Assembly: GCA_003162475.1 (NCBI GenBank)
Contig: PMOI01000013.1
Location: 1 to 64,000, forward strand
DNA length: 64,000 nucleotides
Direction: 5' to 3'
From: Acidimicrobiaceae bacterium
GTDB lineage: Bacteria > Actinomycetota > Acidimicrobiia > Acidimicrobiales > RAAP-2
The position numbers were made by a program, and so were the translations under genes. This document shows positions 7,406 through 14,619 of the stretch, piece after piece. The notes under the pieces were generated by a model. It ran no database searches and was not told the origin of the DNA. It saw only the letters and a list, made by a program, of their open reading frames with translations. The number at the start of each line of letters is the position of its first letter. Position 1 is the stretch's first letter.

Positions 7406-8158
7406 TTACATGCGTAAATAAGATGCACCATTGAAATCCAAAACGGCTCCGCTGGCCCATTCGCTATCAGCGGACGCGAGGAAGTAGACAGCTTTTGCCA
7501 ATTCTTCTGGTTTTGCAACTCGATTAAATGGACTTTGGGAACGAATCCCATCGCCTTCAGGGCCTTCCAAATATCTCGACGCCATTTCAGTTTCAACAAA
7601 TCCTGGAGCCAATGTTGTGACACCAATATGCATCGGTGCTAACGCCTTCGCAATTGACTGACCAAAAGCCACGATTGCAGCTTTAGAGGCGCCGTAAGCC
7701 GGGTTAGCCGGTTCTCCACGGAAAGCTCCACGCGAGCCAATGTTTACAATTCGTGATGTGGCATTTTTAGGCATATGTTGCAACGCGCACCAAGTGACAT
7801 TGGCGGCGCCAATTAGGTTCACACCTATTGTTTGCTCCCAGGCACTTTGCCAGTCCTCATAGGTTGTGGATTCAATGGGATGATCAATGAAGATCCCGGC
7901 ATTGTTGATCAGCACATCAATCTTTCCAAATTCGTGAGCGACGTGGTCGACCATCCTTCGGATTGCCTGGGGATCGCGCAAATCAGCTTGGGCAGTGACA
8001 TGGCCGTCACCCGATAGAGATTCAACAACGCTCTCCGCATCTAAATTCGAGGAGACGTAGTGAATTGCAATGCGATCACCGGCCCCCGCGAATTCGCGAG
8101 CGATGGCTGCCCCAATGCCTCGTGATCCTCCAGTTATGAGTACTGTGCGTTTAGTCAT
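7406..8158 (-). CDS. Short-chain dehydrogenase/reductase (FabG-like)
   Basis: 250 residues. TGGSRGIG cofactor loop (about residues 9-16), NNAG (about 86-89), catalytic Ser in VNIGSRG, YGASK (Tyr/Lys), then PGFVETEM and GAVLDFNG near the C-terminus: a complete classical SDR. NADPH use is suggested by the basic residue in the glycine loop. The DNA is visibly richer in A/T than its neighbours, consistent with separate acquisition. It is the single gene between repeats at 7255 and 8446, transcribed against the repeat direction. Confidence 0.9.
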   Translation of the reverse strand: MTKRTVLITGGSRGIGAAIAREFAGAGDRIAIHYVSSNLDAESVVESLSGDGHVTAQADLRDPQAIRRMVDHVAHEFGKIDVLINNAGIFIDHPIESTTYEDWQSAWEQTIGVNLIGAANVTWCALQHMPKNATSRIVNIGSRGAFRGEPANPAYGASKAAIVAFGQSIAKALAPMHIGVTTLAPGFVETEMASRYLEGPEGDGIRSQSPFNRVAKPEELAKAVYFLASADSEWASGAVLDFNGASYLRM

Positions 8159-8445
8159 TGCCGCACCCTAATAGTTAGTTCGTAAAACCAAAGAGGAAAC
8201 CTAGGTACAGAAGAAAGTTGCGAACCCCCTGGCTAACAACTAGAGGTCCCTTTAAACGCACTTGTGGCGTGGTGGTGCGTGCTATTGCGAAAGAGGTATT
8301 CGTCTTCGTACAGTGCGTGGCGAACTGCGTTCGAGTGATGGGGGTAGTTCGGTGACCGTTCAGAGAAGGCAGAACGGGAAAGTTCCCGTTGTGACGGCAT
8401 AAAGTCCAGTCTCCGGCATGGATCGTGGCCGGTTTGGCTCAAGTC

Positions 8446-8490
8446 GCCAGCGCGAGGTTGCATTCGCGTCACGTCGGGTCTCCGACACCA
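8446..8490 (+). repeat. 45-nt directional repeat, full copy
   Basis: Full core preceded by GGCTCAAGTC; left segment GCGAGGTTGC, right half GTCACGTCGGGTCTCCGAC plus ACCA. The rest of the 8159-8633 gap holds only the recombinase remnant beside it. Confidence 0.92.
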
Positions 8491-8550
8491 ACAATCTGCC
8501 GTACCTTGGGTCCCACTTCTCTGTAGACATCATTCAGGACCGAGGTTCGC
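8469..8550 (-). pseudogene. Serine-recombinase 3' remnant joined to the repeat
   Basis: Minus-strand reading from about 8540 gives LNDVYREVGPKVRQIVGVGDPT and a TGA stop at 8469-8471 inside the repeat. It parallels the remnant at 4163 (SREVGMRESAFVGVGDPT), and the DNA beside the repeat is also alike (CCCACTTCTCTGTA here, CCTACCTCTCTGGA there). Only about 25 codons are recognisable. Confidence 0.6.
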
Positions 8551-8633
8551 GGTCAGCGGCGGCGTGACAGTTCTTCGGTATACCATCGCCTCGAGTCGAT
8601 GAATGACTCGTTTACACAGGAGGCGCTCTGGAA

Positions 8634-8987
8634 ATGTCCAACGACGACGCAGTTGAACGCAATCTTCAAGGAATGGACGATCTCGACTTCGTGGGATGGA
8701 ACGGAGCCGACTGGAATGGTGTCTTCGCTCACTATCACACCAACGACGTCCTAGTGGACTGGCAAGGACAGCCCCCGACCCACGGGATTGATGGACACGT
8801 CGAAGCAATGAAGTCATACGTTGAGCAAAATGGCGGCGGTACACCGCCCCAGATCACGTCACACCCGATCAAGTTCGGGTCTGGAGAATGGACGTGCGTC
8901 ATCGGTGAGTTCGAAAACGGTGCGCGCATGGTTACCGTAGCGAAATGGCGCGATGGTGCGATCGCTGAGGAGTACATCTGGTCGTAA
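8634..8987 (+). CDS. SnoaL-like / NTF2-fold protein
   Basis: 117 residues; AGGAGG lies about 11 nt upstream of ATG 8634. The pattern WNGVFAHYHTNDVLVDW, GIDGHVEAMKSYV, then WTCVIGEFENGARMVTVAKWRDGAIAEEYIW is that of SnoaL-like polyketide-cyclase-fold proteins. These are small cytosolic enzymes or ligand-binding proteins; no substrate can be assigned. Sole gene between repeats at 8446 and 9028. Confidence 0.82.
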   Translation: MSNDDAVERNLQGMDDLDFVGWNGADWNGVFAHYHTNDVLVDWQGQPPTHGIDGHVEAMKSYVEQNGGGTPPQITSHPIKFGSGEWTCVIGEFENGARMVTVAKWRDGAIAEEYIWS

Positions 8988-9027
8988 AGTCTTGAGCACG
9001 GGAGTCATGAACTCGCCAGGCCGAGCC

Positions 9028-9072
9028 GCCAATGCTTGTTAGCAGATCTGTTGCTTCGGGTCTCCGACGCCA
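9028..9072 (+). repeat. 45-nt directional repeat, full copy
   Basis: Gapless core with GCTTGTTAGC on the left and TCGGGTCTCCGACGCCA on the right. Confidence 0.9.
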
Positions 9073-9124
9073 GACAATTTCTCAGGATGTCTCGGCTGAT
9101 GCCGCGTTTGAACGAGGAGCCTCT

Positions 9125-9703
9125 CTAACTCGCCATAAGGGCGTCGTAGACCTGACGCGCGAGTAGCTCAGTTGATGTTGCCGTCGTGTCGATGACCAGG
9201 TCGTAGATCATCTCTCGGTGGACTACGGCCGACGTACCTGATGCGAAACCGACGTGGCGATCGCCTCGAGCAGTCTCGCGTCTAATTAGTTCGTCGACGT
9301 CGCACATCACGCCAACCCAGAACGCACCAACGAGAGTGTCTCTGGCCTGTTTGCGCAAGGTTGGGTCGATAAGAACGTGATCGATGACAAGGTTGACGCC
9401 GCCTTGACTGATCAAGGCCCACGACTCATGTGCGAGTCGCATCATCGTGTGAAAGTCATCACCAAATTCTGGAATCCACGACGGAGCCGGGCCGAGGCCA
9501 GGGACAATGCGAACGCCCGCGCTCGGCGCGGCGGGCGAGCCATCGTCCGCCGGATACGTCGCGTAGCTATCCGGCCATCCGAGAATAAACGCATCGATTC
9601 CCGTGAGGATCAGAGGGCGTGGCCAGAGGTCCTGAAGTGCTCTCGCGATTGTTGTCTTCCCACTACTGCTGGCTCCGTTCAGCACGATAATGGACGCAGG
9701 CAC
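9125..9703 (-). CDS. Chloramphenicol-phosphotransferase-like P-loop kinase
   Basis: 192 residues from GTG 9703; a longer frame to 9745 would start inside the repeat. IIVLNGASSSGKTTIARALQ is the Walker A region, followed by GIDAFILGWP, then a long insertion and LVIDHVLIDP, with a lid-like RRETARGDRHVG. Order and spacing match the CPT (PF07931-type) family, whose founding member phosphorylates chloramphenicol. Relatives include general small-molecule kinases, so resistance activity is possible but not shown. Sole gene of its interval. Confidence 0.82.
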   Translation of the reverse strand: MPASIIVLNGASSSGKTTIARALQDLWPRPLILTGIDAFILGWPDSYATYPADDGSPAAPSAGVRIVPGLGPAPSWIPEFGDDFHTMMRLAHESWALISQGGVNLVIDHVLIDPTLRKQARDTLVGAFWVGVMCDVDELIRRETARGDRHVGFASGTSAVVHREMIYDLVIDTTATSTELLARQVYDALMAS

Positions 9704-9740
9704 TCTTCGATTGTTGTCTACTTTCCATCCATTATCAATC

Positions 9741-9785
9741 GCCAATGGCTAGCTGCAGAACTGTCATGTCGGGTCTCCGACACGA
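9741..9785 (+). repeat. 45-nt directional repeat, full copy
   Basis: Core GCCAATGGCTAGCTGC, then GTCATGTCGGGTCTCCGACACGA. On the minus strand the flank continues as RTGPKTVRVGDPT with a TGA stop at 9764-9766, a possible short recombinase remnant. Confidence 0.88.
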
Positions 9786-9866
9786 ACAGTCTTCGGCCCT
9801 GTCCTAATTCTCGCGTGGCTACCATTTCGCATGAGGGAGCATTGCACCCCTTCAGCGGAGGTGAGC

Positions 9867-10424
9867 ATGAAACGGCGATCGATCGGACTCATTCTTCGAT
9901 TAGCGCTGACCGCGTTTTGCTTTGCGGTCGGAGTGCCGATGACGAGCGCGGGAACTTCCGTGGCCTCAGCGTCTACCCCCCACGTTGCTCCTTGCAAGGG
10001 GGACGACCTTTGGGGTGCGTACGTTGGCACGGGTGCTGCAACGCAGAATTTCATCTACACAATCGCACTTATCAATGTGGGTCACACAACGTGCGAGTTA
10101 TCGAGTTACCCAAAAATACAAGGCATTAGGGATAATCGCACGTACACGTTGCACGTCACTAAACACGGGACATTCGCCGGTGATCTTCCGTCGACCGTGC
10201 TGTCCCCTCGAATGAGTGGGGAGCTTTTGCTCAGTACCGCGGACTATTGCAACGCGCTCAATACAGGCGGAGCCACCAAGATCGACAAAGTAGCGGCTGC
10301 GAATACGTACACGAACTTGACCATCGAACTTCCGAACTCGGCTGGGGACGTGTACCTGTTTGGTTTCAAAGTCGACGTCGCTTGCGGTTTAGAAGTCAGT
10401 CAACTTGGCTGGAAAGGAAACTAA
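9867..10424 (+). CDS. Secreted DUF4232-like protein
   Basis: 185 residues from ATG 9867, preceded by GCGGAGGTGAGC. A signal peptide (MKRRSIGLILRLALTAFCFA to about residue 35) precedes a domain with TIALINVGHTTCELSSYPKIQGI and a later CNALN and VACGLEV. This Cys/Asn-rich all-beta pattern is that of actinobacterial exported DUF4232 proteins. The role is unknown; probably cell-envelope or extracellular. Only gene between repeats at 9741 and 10522. Confidence 0.8.
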   Translation: MKRRSIGLILRLALTAFCFAVGVPMTSAGTSVASASTPHVAPCKGDDLWGAYVGTGAATQNFIYTIALINVGHTTCELSSYPKIQGIRDNRTYTLHVTKHGTFAGDLPSTVLSPRMSGELLLSTADYCNALNTGGATKIDKVAAANTYTNLTIELPNSAGDVYLFGFKVDVACGLEVSQLGWKGN

Positions 10425-10521
10425 AAGTTGGGCCAAGGCCTTACACCCTCGCGATCGTGACGAAGCGAGAGACCGTTGCGTTGAAGCCAAATTGCTTGTC
10501 ACGACGGCGCAGTCGCAAGTC

Positions 10522-10556
10522 GCCAGTGCCTGGTAGCAGATCTGTTGCGTCGGGTC
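10522..10556 (+). repeat. 45-nt repeat truncated at a gene 3' end
   Basis: Matches the core from GCCAGTGCCTGGTAGC through GTCGGGTC, then switches at 10555-10557 to the stop codon and coding sequence of the convergent small gene. The final ten bases of the core are lost. Confidence 0.85.
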
Positions 10557-10722
10557 ATGGACGCTTCAAGAATGTCAAATAGAACGCCGCGAACACCATG
10601 ACAATTCCGACGTTTACTAGCAGCCGCTCCAAGGCGTGGTGCCTGAAGAACAGGACGTCAACGCCGACCACGACGGCTACCAGCGCGAGCACGTAAAGCA
10701 CGACGGCTGTCCTTATTCCCAT
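10555..10722 (-). CDS. Small membrane protein
   Basis: 55 residues from ATG 10722. Two hydrophobic helices (AVVLYVLALVAVVVGVDVLFF and LLVNVGIVMVFAAFYLTF) separated by RHHALER, with a short basic tail (LKRP). This resembles small actinobacterial two-helix proteins of unknown function. Its stop codon falls at the breakpoint of the truncated repeat. Confidence 0.65.
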   Translation of the reverse strand: MGIRTAVVLYVLALVAVVVGVDVLFFRHHALERLLVNVGIVMVFAAFYLTFLKRP

Positions 10723-10750
10723 CGATCCATCGTACTTAAACTGACCATAC

Positions 10751-10797
10751 CGCCTCTCTCCAGTCGGAGATTGTGGACATCGGCTCTCCGACACCGA
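10751..10797 (+). repeat. Variant repeat with perfect 8-bp inverted arms
   Basis: The right half (ACATCGGCTCTCCGACACC) follows the main family. The left half is CCAGTCGGAGATTGT. GTCGGAGA at 10763-10770 pairs with TCTCCGAC at 10785-10792 around a 14-nt loop. Two related left halves occur at 12501 and 14772. Confidence 0.6.
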
Positions 10798-10848
10798 GAA
10801 TGGAATTGAGTGTTTGAATATCGACACTTCACGTGAAAGGCTCTCGCC

Positions 10849-11127
10849 ATGGAACATCGTCCGCTCAACCGTGCTCAGCGAGTAGTGGCAGTGGTCGCCT
10901 TTGGATTCGTTCTCTACTTTCTCGGTGCCTGGATAGTTTCGCTTGGTGCACATCTGCCCTACGGTTCAGCAACGTATACCAGCGTGAGTTCCTCCAACGT
11001 TGTTGGTGGGCTATACCCCTGGGTCCGGTTCACCATCTGGATGTTGCTAATCGCGACTTGGGTCGGCGTGTCGATTCCTTTACTTAGGGATCGCTCGATC
11101 AATGAAAGAAGCCGCTTGTCTTCTTAG
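10849..11127 (+). CDS. Small membrane protein
   Basis: 92 residues from ATG 10849, GAAAGG 9-10 nt upstream. A first helix (VVAVVAFGFVLYFLGAWIVSLGA) and a second (VRFTIWMLLIATWVGVSIPLL) flank a loop with PYGSATYTSVSSSN, likely extracellular. Basic ends. No family recognised; membrane location is the only inference. Confidence 0.65.
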   Translation: MEHRPLNRAQRVVAVVAFGFVLYFLGAWIVSLGAHLPYGSATYTSVSSSNVVGGLYPWVRFTIWMLLIATWVGVSIPLLRDRSINERSRLSS

Positions 11128-11246
11128 TGAGTCGCGAGCCAAGGTGGCGAACGAACGTTTTAGTTTGACGCGCTCGGTGACTGAATTCAACGATCTTGAT
11201 TTGCCGCACTCGACACGCTCGTCAATTGTGGTCTAGGGCACTAAGC

Positions 11247-11290
11247 GCTGGTGCGACGTGGCAAAACTGTTGCGTCGGGTCACCGACACG
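11247..11290 (+). repeat. 45-nt repeat, 44-nt diverged copy
   Basis: The right half (CTGTTGCGTCGGGTCACCGACACG) keeps a palindrome form (GTCGGGTCACCGAC); the left half is weakly conserved. Confidence 0.7.
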
Positions 11291-11352
11291 GGGCGATCAG
11301 TCGGATGCTTCGCGAGAAGCGATAGCTTGTTGCGATTCTCTTTGTCGTCGTC

Positions 11353-11622
11353 CTAAGGCTGCACGACGGCGTGAAGCTCGAAGTACTCAGTGGACATGGC
11401 GTCTGGATCCGGCAGGTTGGGCTTCACGAATTCGTTATACCAGGCTTCTTGCTGGGCTTGGTTATCCCAGACTTCGCCGACGGCGAATCCGCCGGGAATC
11501 GGATACGCGACGTGCATGATGAAGCCGGGTTGCTTTTTCAAAAGTGGGTGAAGGGTCGGGACCATCTGGTCGTAGGTCGCCTGATCCAATCCGGCGGCGG
11601 AAATTCTGATAAGTACGGTCAT
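11353..11622 (-). CDS. Antibiotic-biosynthesis-monooxygenase-like (ABM-fold) small protein
   Basis: 89 residues from ATG 11622 with AAGGGAG upstream. MTVLIRISAAGLDQATYDQM, then PGFIMHVAYPIPGGFAVGEVWDNQAQQEAWYNEFV matches the dimeric alpha/beta-barrel fold of small ABM-type or stress-responsive proteins: beta strand, helix, FIMH strand, V-E-VWD strand, helix. Enzymatic activity is not assured. Sole gene between repeats at 11247 and 11793. Confidence 0.75.
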   Translation of the reverse strand: MTVLIRISAAGLDQATYDQMVPTLHPLLKKQPGFIMHVAYPIPGGFAVGEVWDNQAQQEAWYNEFVKPNLPDPDAMSTEYFELHAVVQP

Positions 11623-11792
11623 TAGGTCTCCCTTTGCAATTGGTGTGGGGGGGGAGGCTATACCTATTTCATTGTAAATCCCAACGGTGGAATGGGAAGG
11701 TGTTTTTGTCAGTGTCGAAGCAAGTCCGGACCACCCGTATGCCTGGCAGCCACAGGCCACGTGCCGCGCCGTGGCGGCCGGTCATTCAAGTC

Positions 11793-11837
11793 GCCAGGGC
11801 AAGGTTGCATTTCTGCCACGTCGCGTCTCCGACACCA
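11793..11837 (+). repeat. 45-nt directional repeat, first of tandem pair
   Basis: GCAAGGTTGC subtype, preceded by TTCAAGTC; one change in the palindrome (GTCGCGTCTCCGAC). Followed by an 21-nt spacer to the next copy. Confidence 0.9.
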
Positions 11838-11858
11838 GATCGACCTAGTCAACCTGCC

Positions 11859-11903
11859 GCCAGTGCTTGGTACCAGACCTGTTACGTCGGGTCTCCGACA
11901 ACT
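11859..11903 (+). repeat. 45-nt directional repeat, second of tandem pair
   Basis: Starts 66 nt after the previous copy. GCTTGGTACC left half with GTTACGTCGGGTCTCCGACA intact; the last four bases differ. Confidence 0.9.
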
Positions 11904-11920
11904 TGTTCCGTGGCTGGTAA

Positions 11921-11994
11921 AAGTGTTGCTAGGTAGGGCCTCCAAGTTTGAAAGAGATTTGCCCTGGCGGTTTCAAGGAGAGAGCGCAACACTT
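11921..11994. repeat. 9-bp perfect inverted repeat around a 56-nt loop
   Basis: AAGTGTTGC at 11921-11929 is the reverse complement of GCAACACTT at 11986-11994. It lies between the repeat pair and the DUF167 gene. It could be a transcript hairpin or the ends of a tiny decayed element; nothing inside is coding. Confidence 0.45.
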
Positions 11995-12036
11995 GGTGAG
12001 TGACTCTGTTCATGATTACCCATCAAGGAGATGTAA

Positions 12037-12399
12037 ATGGCCACTTGCCGACAAAGTCACTTTTCATTGCTAGAACAGTTCAATGTGGCTACGCCCTACC
12101 CGTCTCGAGCCAGAGACTCTCCCGGCATGATCCGATTTACCGTGCGGGTTCATCCGGGGTCGACCACGAGCAGCGTTGGTGGCACCTACGACGGCGCTCT
12201 CCAGGTGCGCGTGCAGGCCCGGGCTATCGATGGCGCAGCCACGAACGAAGTGTGCGCCATACTCGCCGACGCCTTCGGCGTTCGTCCCGGCGCCGTGCAG
12301 TGCGTACGAGGTGCACGTTCTCGAACAAAACTGATCGCCATTGAGGGCAACGACGACGTCCTCGCGGGCCAGCTCAGCACGCTGCTGTCGTCAACCTAA
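12037..12399 (+). CDS. DUF167 / UPF0235 (YggU-like) protein
   Basis: The conserved domain begins at MIRFTVRVHPGSTTSSV (ATG 12127) and ends with the typical RSRTKLIAIEG segment; about 90 residues is the family's normal size. However, AAGGAG sits 7 nt before an in-frame ATG at 12037, giving a 120-residue form with a non-homologous 30-residue leader. The leader start is chosen on ribosome-site evidence; 12127 is the homology-based alternative. The family's biochemical role is unknown. Confidence 0.8.
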   Translation: MATCRQSHFSLLEQFNVATPYPSRARDSPGMIRFTVRVHPGSTTSSVGGTYDGALQVRVQARAIDGAATNEVCAILADAFGVRPGAVQCVRGARSRTKLIAIEGNDDVLAGQLSTLLSST

Positions 12400-12500
12400 G
12401 GTGCCAGCAGGTAGTGCATCACGGTTTGATCAAAACGCGATGGACTAATGGGTACCGGCACAGTCCCATCCGGGCGAATCCAGGTTCAAAGACACGATCC

Positions 12501-12538
12501 TCCAGTCGGAGAATGTTGAAGTCGGGTCCTCGACATCA
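12501..12538 (+). repeat. Variant repeat (diverged)
   Basis: CCAGTCGGAGAATGTTGA followed by AGTCGGGTCCTCGACATCA: left half as in the 10751 variant, right half a decayed main-family end. Confidence 0.5.
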
Positions 12539-12617
12539 TTCCTCGGGCATTCAATTCTCCGCCATGAGCGGTCAGGTCTATCGCTGGCTCAAGCACCACT
12601 TGGCGGGGTTACTCGGG

Positions 12618-14099
12618 CTAGTTCGCTCCGGGCAGATTGGAGATCACCAGTGGACCAGATTGTGCTCCAGAGGTCGGTGGCACAAAGTGGTCGCTGAGGT
12701 TACCAATGCCCATGCAGCCATCGCCCGTCGGGGGGCACGTCAGTGTGAGCACGTCTGCAATCGGCGGCTGAGCGGTTGGTAGGGCGATCGTCGACCAGGT
12801 GGCGCCGCCATCCTGGGTGGTCTCAATAGTGGGCTCGCTATAAGCGCCCGCCGCACTGCTGGAGTCATACGTTGATATGGCGACCCAGCAATCATCGGCG
12901 TTGGCGCATGACAGTGCCGTGGGCATGTTCTCCCATCCGGCCGGTGGACTTGACACTTGCCAGGTCGCACCGGCGTTCGAGGTGGTGATGATTTCGTAAG
13001 GGGTCGTCGGCGAGCCGGCGGGCACCAGCATGCAGTGTGTGGTGTCACCACACGAGGCGTACAGGATGGCGGCATCGAAGGAGCCGGAGGGCGCGCCGGC
13101 CTGCCACGTCAGGCCCCAGTCGTCAGAACGTAAGCCGACAATGTACGAGTTCGGGGAACTGCCAAGCGCCGAGACCGCCAAGCATGATCCGACTGTGTCG
13201 CAGTTCAATGTCCACACCCCCGCAGCCGGGACGCTCGGCGCCGACGTTGATTGCGTCCACGTCTGCCCGGCATCCGCCGTAGACAGGAACGTCCCCATTT
13301 GCTGCGGGGGAGAGCTAGAGCTGGTACCGCTCGCCGCGGACGCGCTGCCGCTGACGCTCAAGAGGCAGTGACTGGCATCTCCACAAGTAAAGCGTCCGAC
13401 GGAAGGGTTCTGATATCCCGTCGGCACGGGTATCACTGACATAGTCCAGTGGGCGCCACCGTCCGTAGTGAGGATGAACTGAGCAAGTGGAACATTGTTG
13501 TTGGTGTCGTTGGGAAGGTAGACAATCGCGCACATATCAACAGTGGGGCACGAGAAGGATAAGAGTGTCCATGCCTGTCCGTCGGCAGCGTTCGGTAGAG
13601 GCGCCGTCTGTTCCCAGTTGAGACCTCCATCGGTGGTCCGGTAAAAGTCGTCCTGCGTGGCACCGGTTGAATAGCACACCAGATCGGTGACGCACTGAAG
13701 ACCAAAAGCTGTGGCTCCTGGGGAGACGGATCGGAATGGAGACGTGGTCACATCCACCAATCGAAATGAGAGAGCCCCGGATGAAGTGGCCGACGAACTG
13801 GGCGCTGGCGCGCTCTTGGAGCCCGCGATGAGGAGTCCGGTCACCAGAGCCACCACGGCGGCCACAGTCAGTGCGGTCAGCGCGAGCGACGGGCGAAGGC
13901 GCCCACCGTACAAACGAGGCTGACGGGTACGCGGGAAACGAGCGGCAGTCAACGCGCCGCCGCCGAGCGTTGAGAGACGGGAACGTACGCGACGCTGACT
14001 TAGGCGCTCGTGAAGTATCTGAGATGACGGCACGGCCTGCTCGGGAACCGACGACAGGGCGCGGTCAAAGAGGTCTTGAATCTGATCACTCGGTGACAT
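12618..14099 (-). CDS. Membrane-anchored BNR/Asp-box beta-propeller, putative anti-sigma partner
   Basis: 493 residues from ATG 14099 (AAAGGA upstream). Residues 1-70 are cytosolic and basic (QIQDLFDRALSSVPEQ...), 71-93 form a membrane helix (LALTALTVAAVVALVTGLL), and the rest is extracellular. The ectodomain has six Asp-box-like turns (TTDGGLNW, TTDGGAHW, TADAGQTW, SDDWGLTW, TSNAGATW, TQDGGATW). Seven Cys pairs with 5-6 residues between (QCVTDLVC, SCPTVDMC, TCGDASHC and so on) suggest seven blades, each closed by a disulfide. It overlaps the upstream ECF sigma gene by 14 nt, so it is probably its regulator or sensor. Confidence 0.75.
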   Translation of the reverse strand: MSPSDQIQDLFDRALSSVPEQAVPSSQILHERLSQRRVRSRLSTLGGGALTAARFPRTRQPRLYGGRLRPSLALTALTVAAVVALVTGLLIAGSKSAPAPSSSATSSGALSFRLVDVTTSPFRSVSPGATAFGLQCVTDLVCYSTGATQDDFYRTTDGGLNWEQTAPLPNAADGQAWTLLSFSCPTVDMCAIVYLPNDTNNNVPLAQFILTTDGGAHWTMSVIPVPTGYQNPSVGRFTCGDASHCLLSVSGSASAASGTSSSSPPQQMGTFLSTADAGQTWTQSTSAPSVPAAGVWTLNCDTVGSCLAVSALGSSPNSYIVGLRSDDWGLTWQAGAPSGSFDAAILYASCGDTTHCMLVPAGSPTTPYEIITTSNAGATWQVSSPPAGWENMPTALSCANADDCWVAISTYDSSSAAGAYSEPTIETTQDGGATWSTIALPTAQPPIADVLTLTCPPTGDGCMGIGNLSDHFVPPTSGAQSGPLVISNLPGAN

Positions 14100-14619
14100 T
14101 GGTGGTTTCCTTTGATTGGAGGGACGCTTTGGCGAGAGCGGAGTGCAATGTTGCCTTGACGGTTCCTTCGGCGCAGCCCATAACAACGGCGATCTCGGGG
14201 ATAGTGAGTTGGGTGACGTAACGCAACAGCAACGCCTGACGCTGGCGATCGGAAACGCCTTTGAGGAGAGTGGAGACCATCATCCGGTCCTCGACGTGAC
14301 GCTCGCCCGACTCGACGTCGGGCTGTTGGACGACGATGAGACCCTGCTTGGCATCGTGACGGACACGACGACGATGAAGGTCACGACCTTTGTTTAGGGC
14401 CACGACCATCGTCCACCCTTCTGGGTGGTCTAACGTCGAGACCTTCGGCCACCTCTTCAGCGTTTGAAAGAAGGCCTCCTGAGTTATCTCCTCCGCGAGC
14501 GCCGGGTCCCGGAACGCGAGCGTCATCGCTCGGCGCACGCGGTCATAACTTGCCGAGTAGAAGGTGTCGAACTCCACTGGTTGCAACGCTCCGTTCGACT
14601 CGGGGTTTAGGGTTCCCAA
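14086..14619 (-). CDS. ECF-type RNA polymerase sigma factor (SigE-like group)
   Basis: 177 residues from a TTG at 14619; a GTG 15 codons in is the alternative start. FDTFYSASYDRVRRAMTLAF to LAEEITQEAFFQTLKRW is sigma region 2, and LLKGVSDRQRQALLLRYVTQLTIPEIAVVMGCAEGTVKATLHSALAKA is region 4 with its helix-turn-helix. Its last codons overlap the membrane propeller gene by 14 nt, indicating coupled translation of sigma factor and partner. Target promoters are unknown; autoregulation is usual in such pairs. Confidence 0.88.
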   Translation of the reverse strand: MGTLNPESNGALQPVEFDTFYSASYDRVRRAMTLAFRDPALAEEITQEAFFQTLKRWPKVSTLDHPEGWTMVVALNKGRDLHRRRVRHDAKQGLIVVQQPDVESGERHVEDRMMVSTLLKGVSDRQRQALLLRYVTQLTIPEIAVVMGCAEGTVKATLHSALAKASLQSKETTNVTE

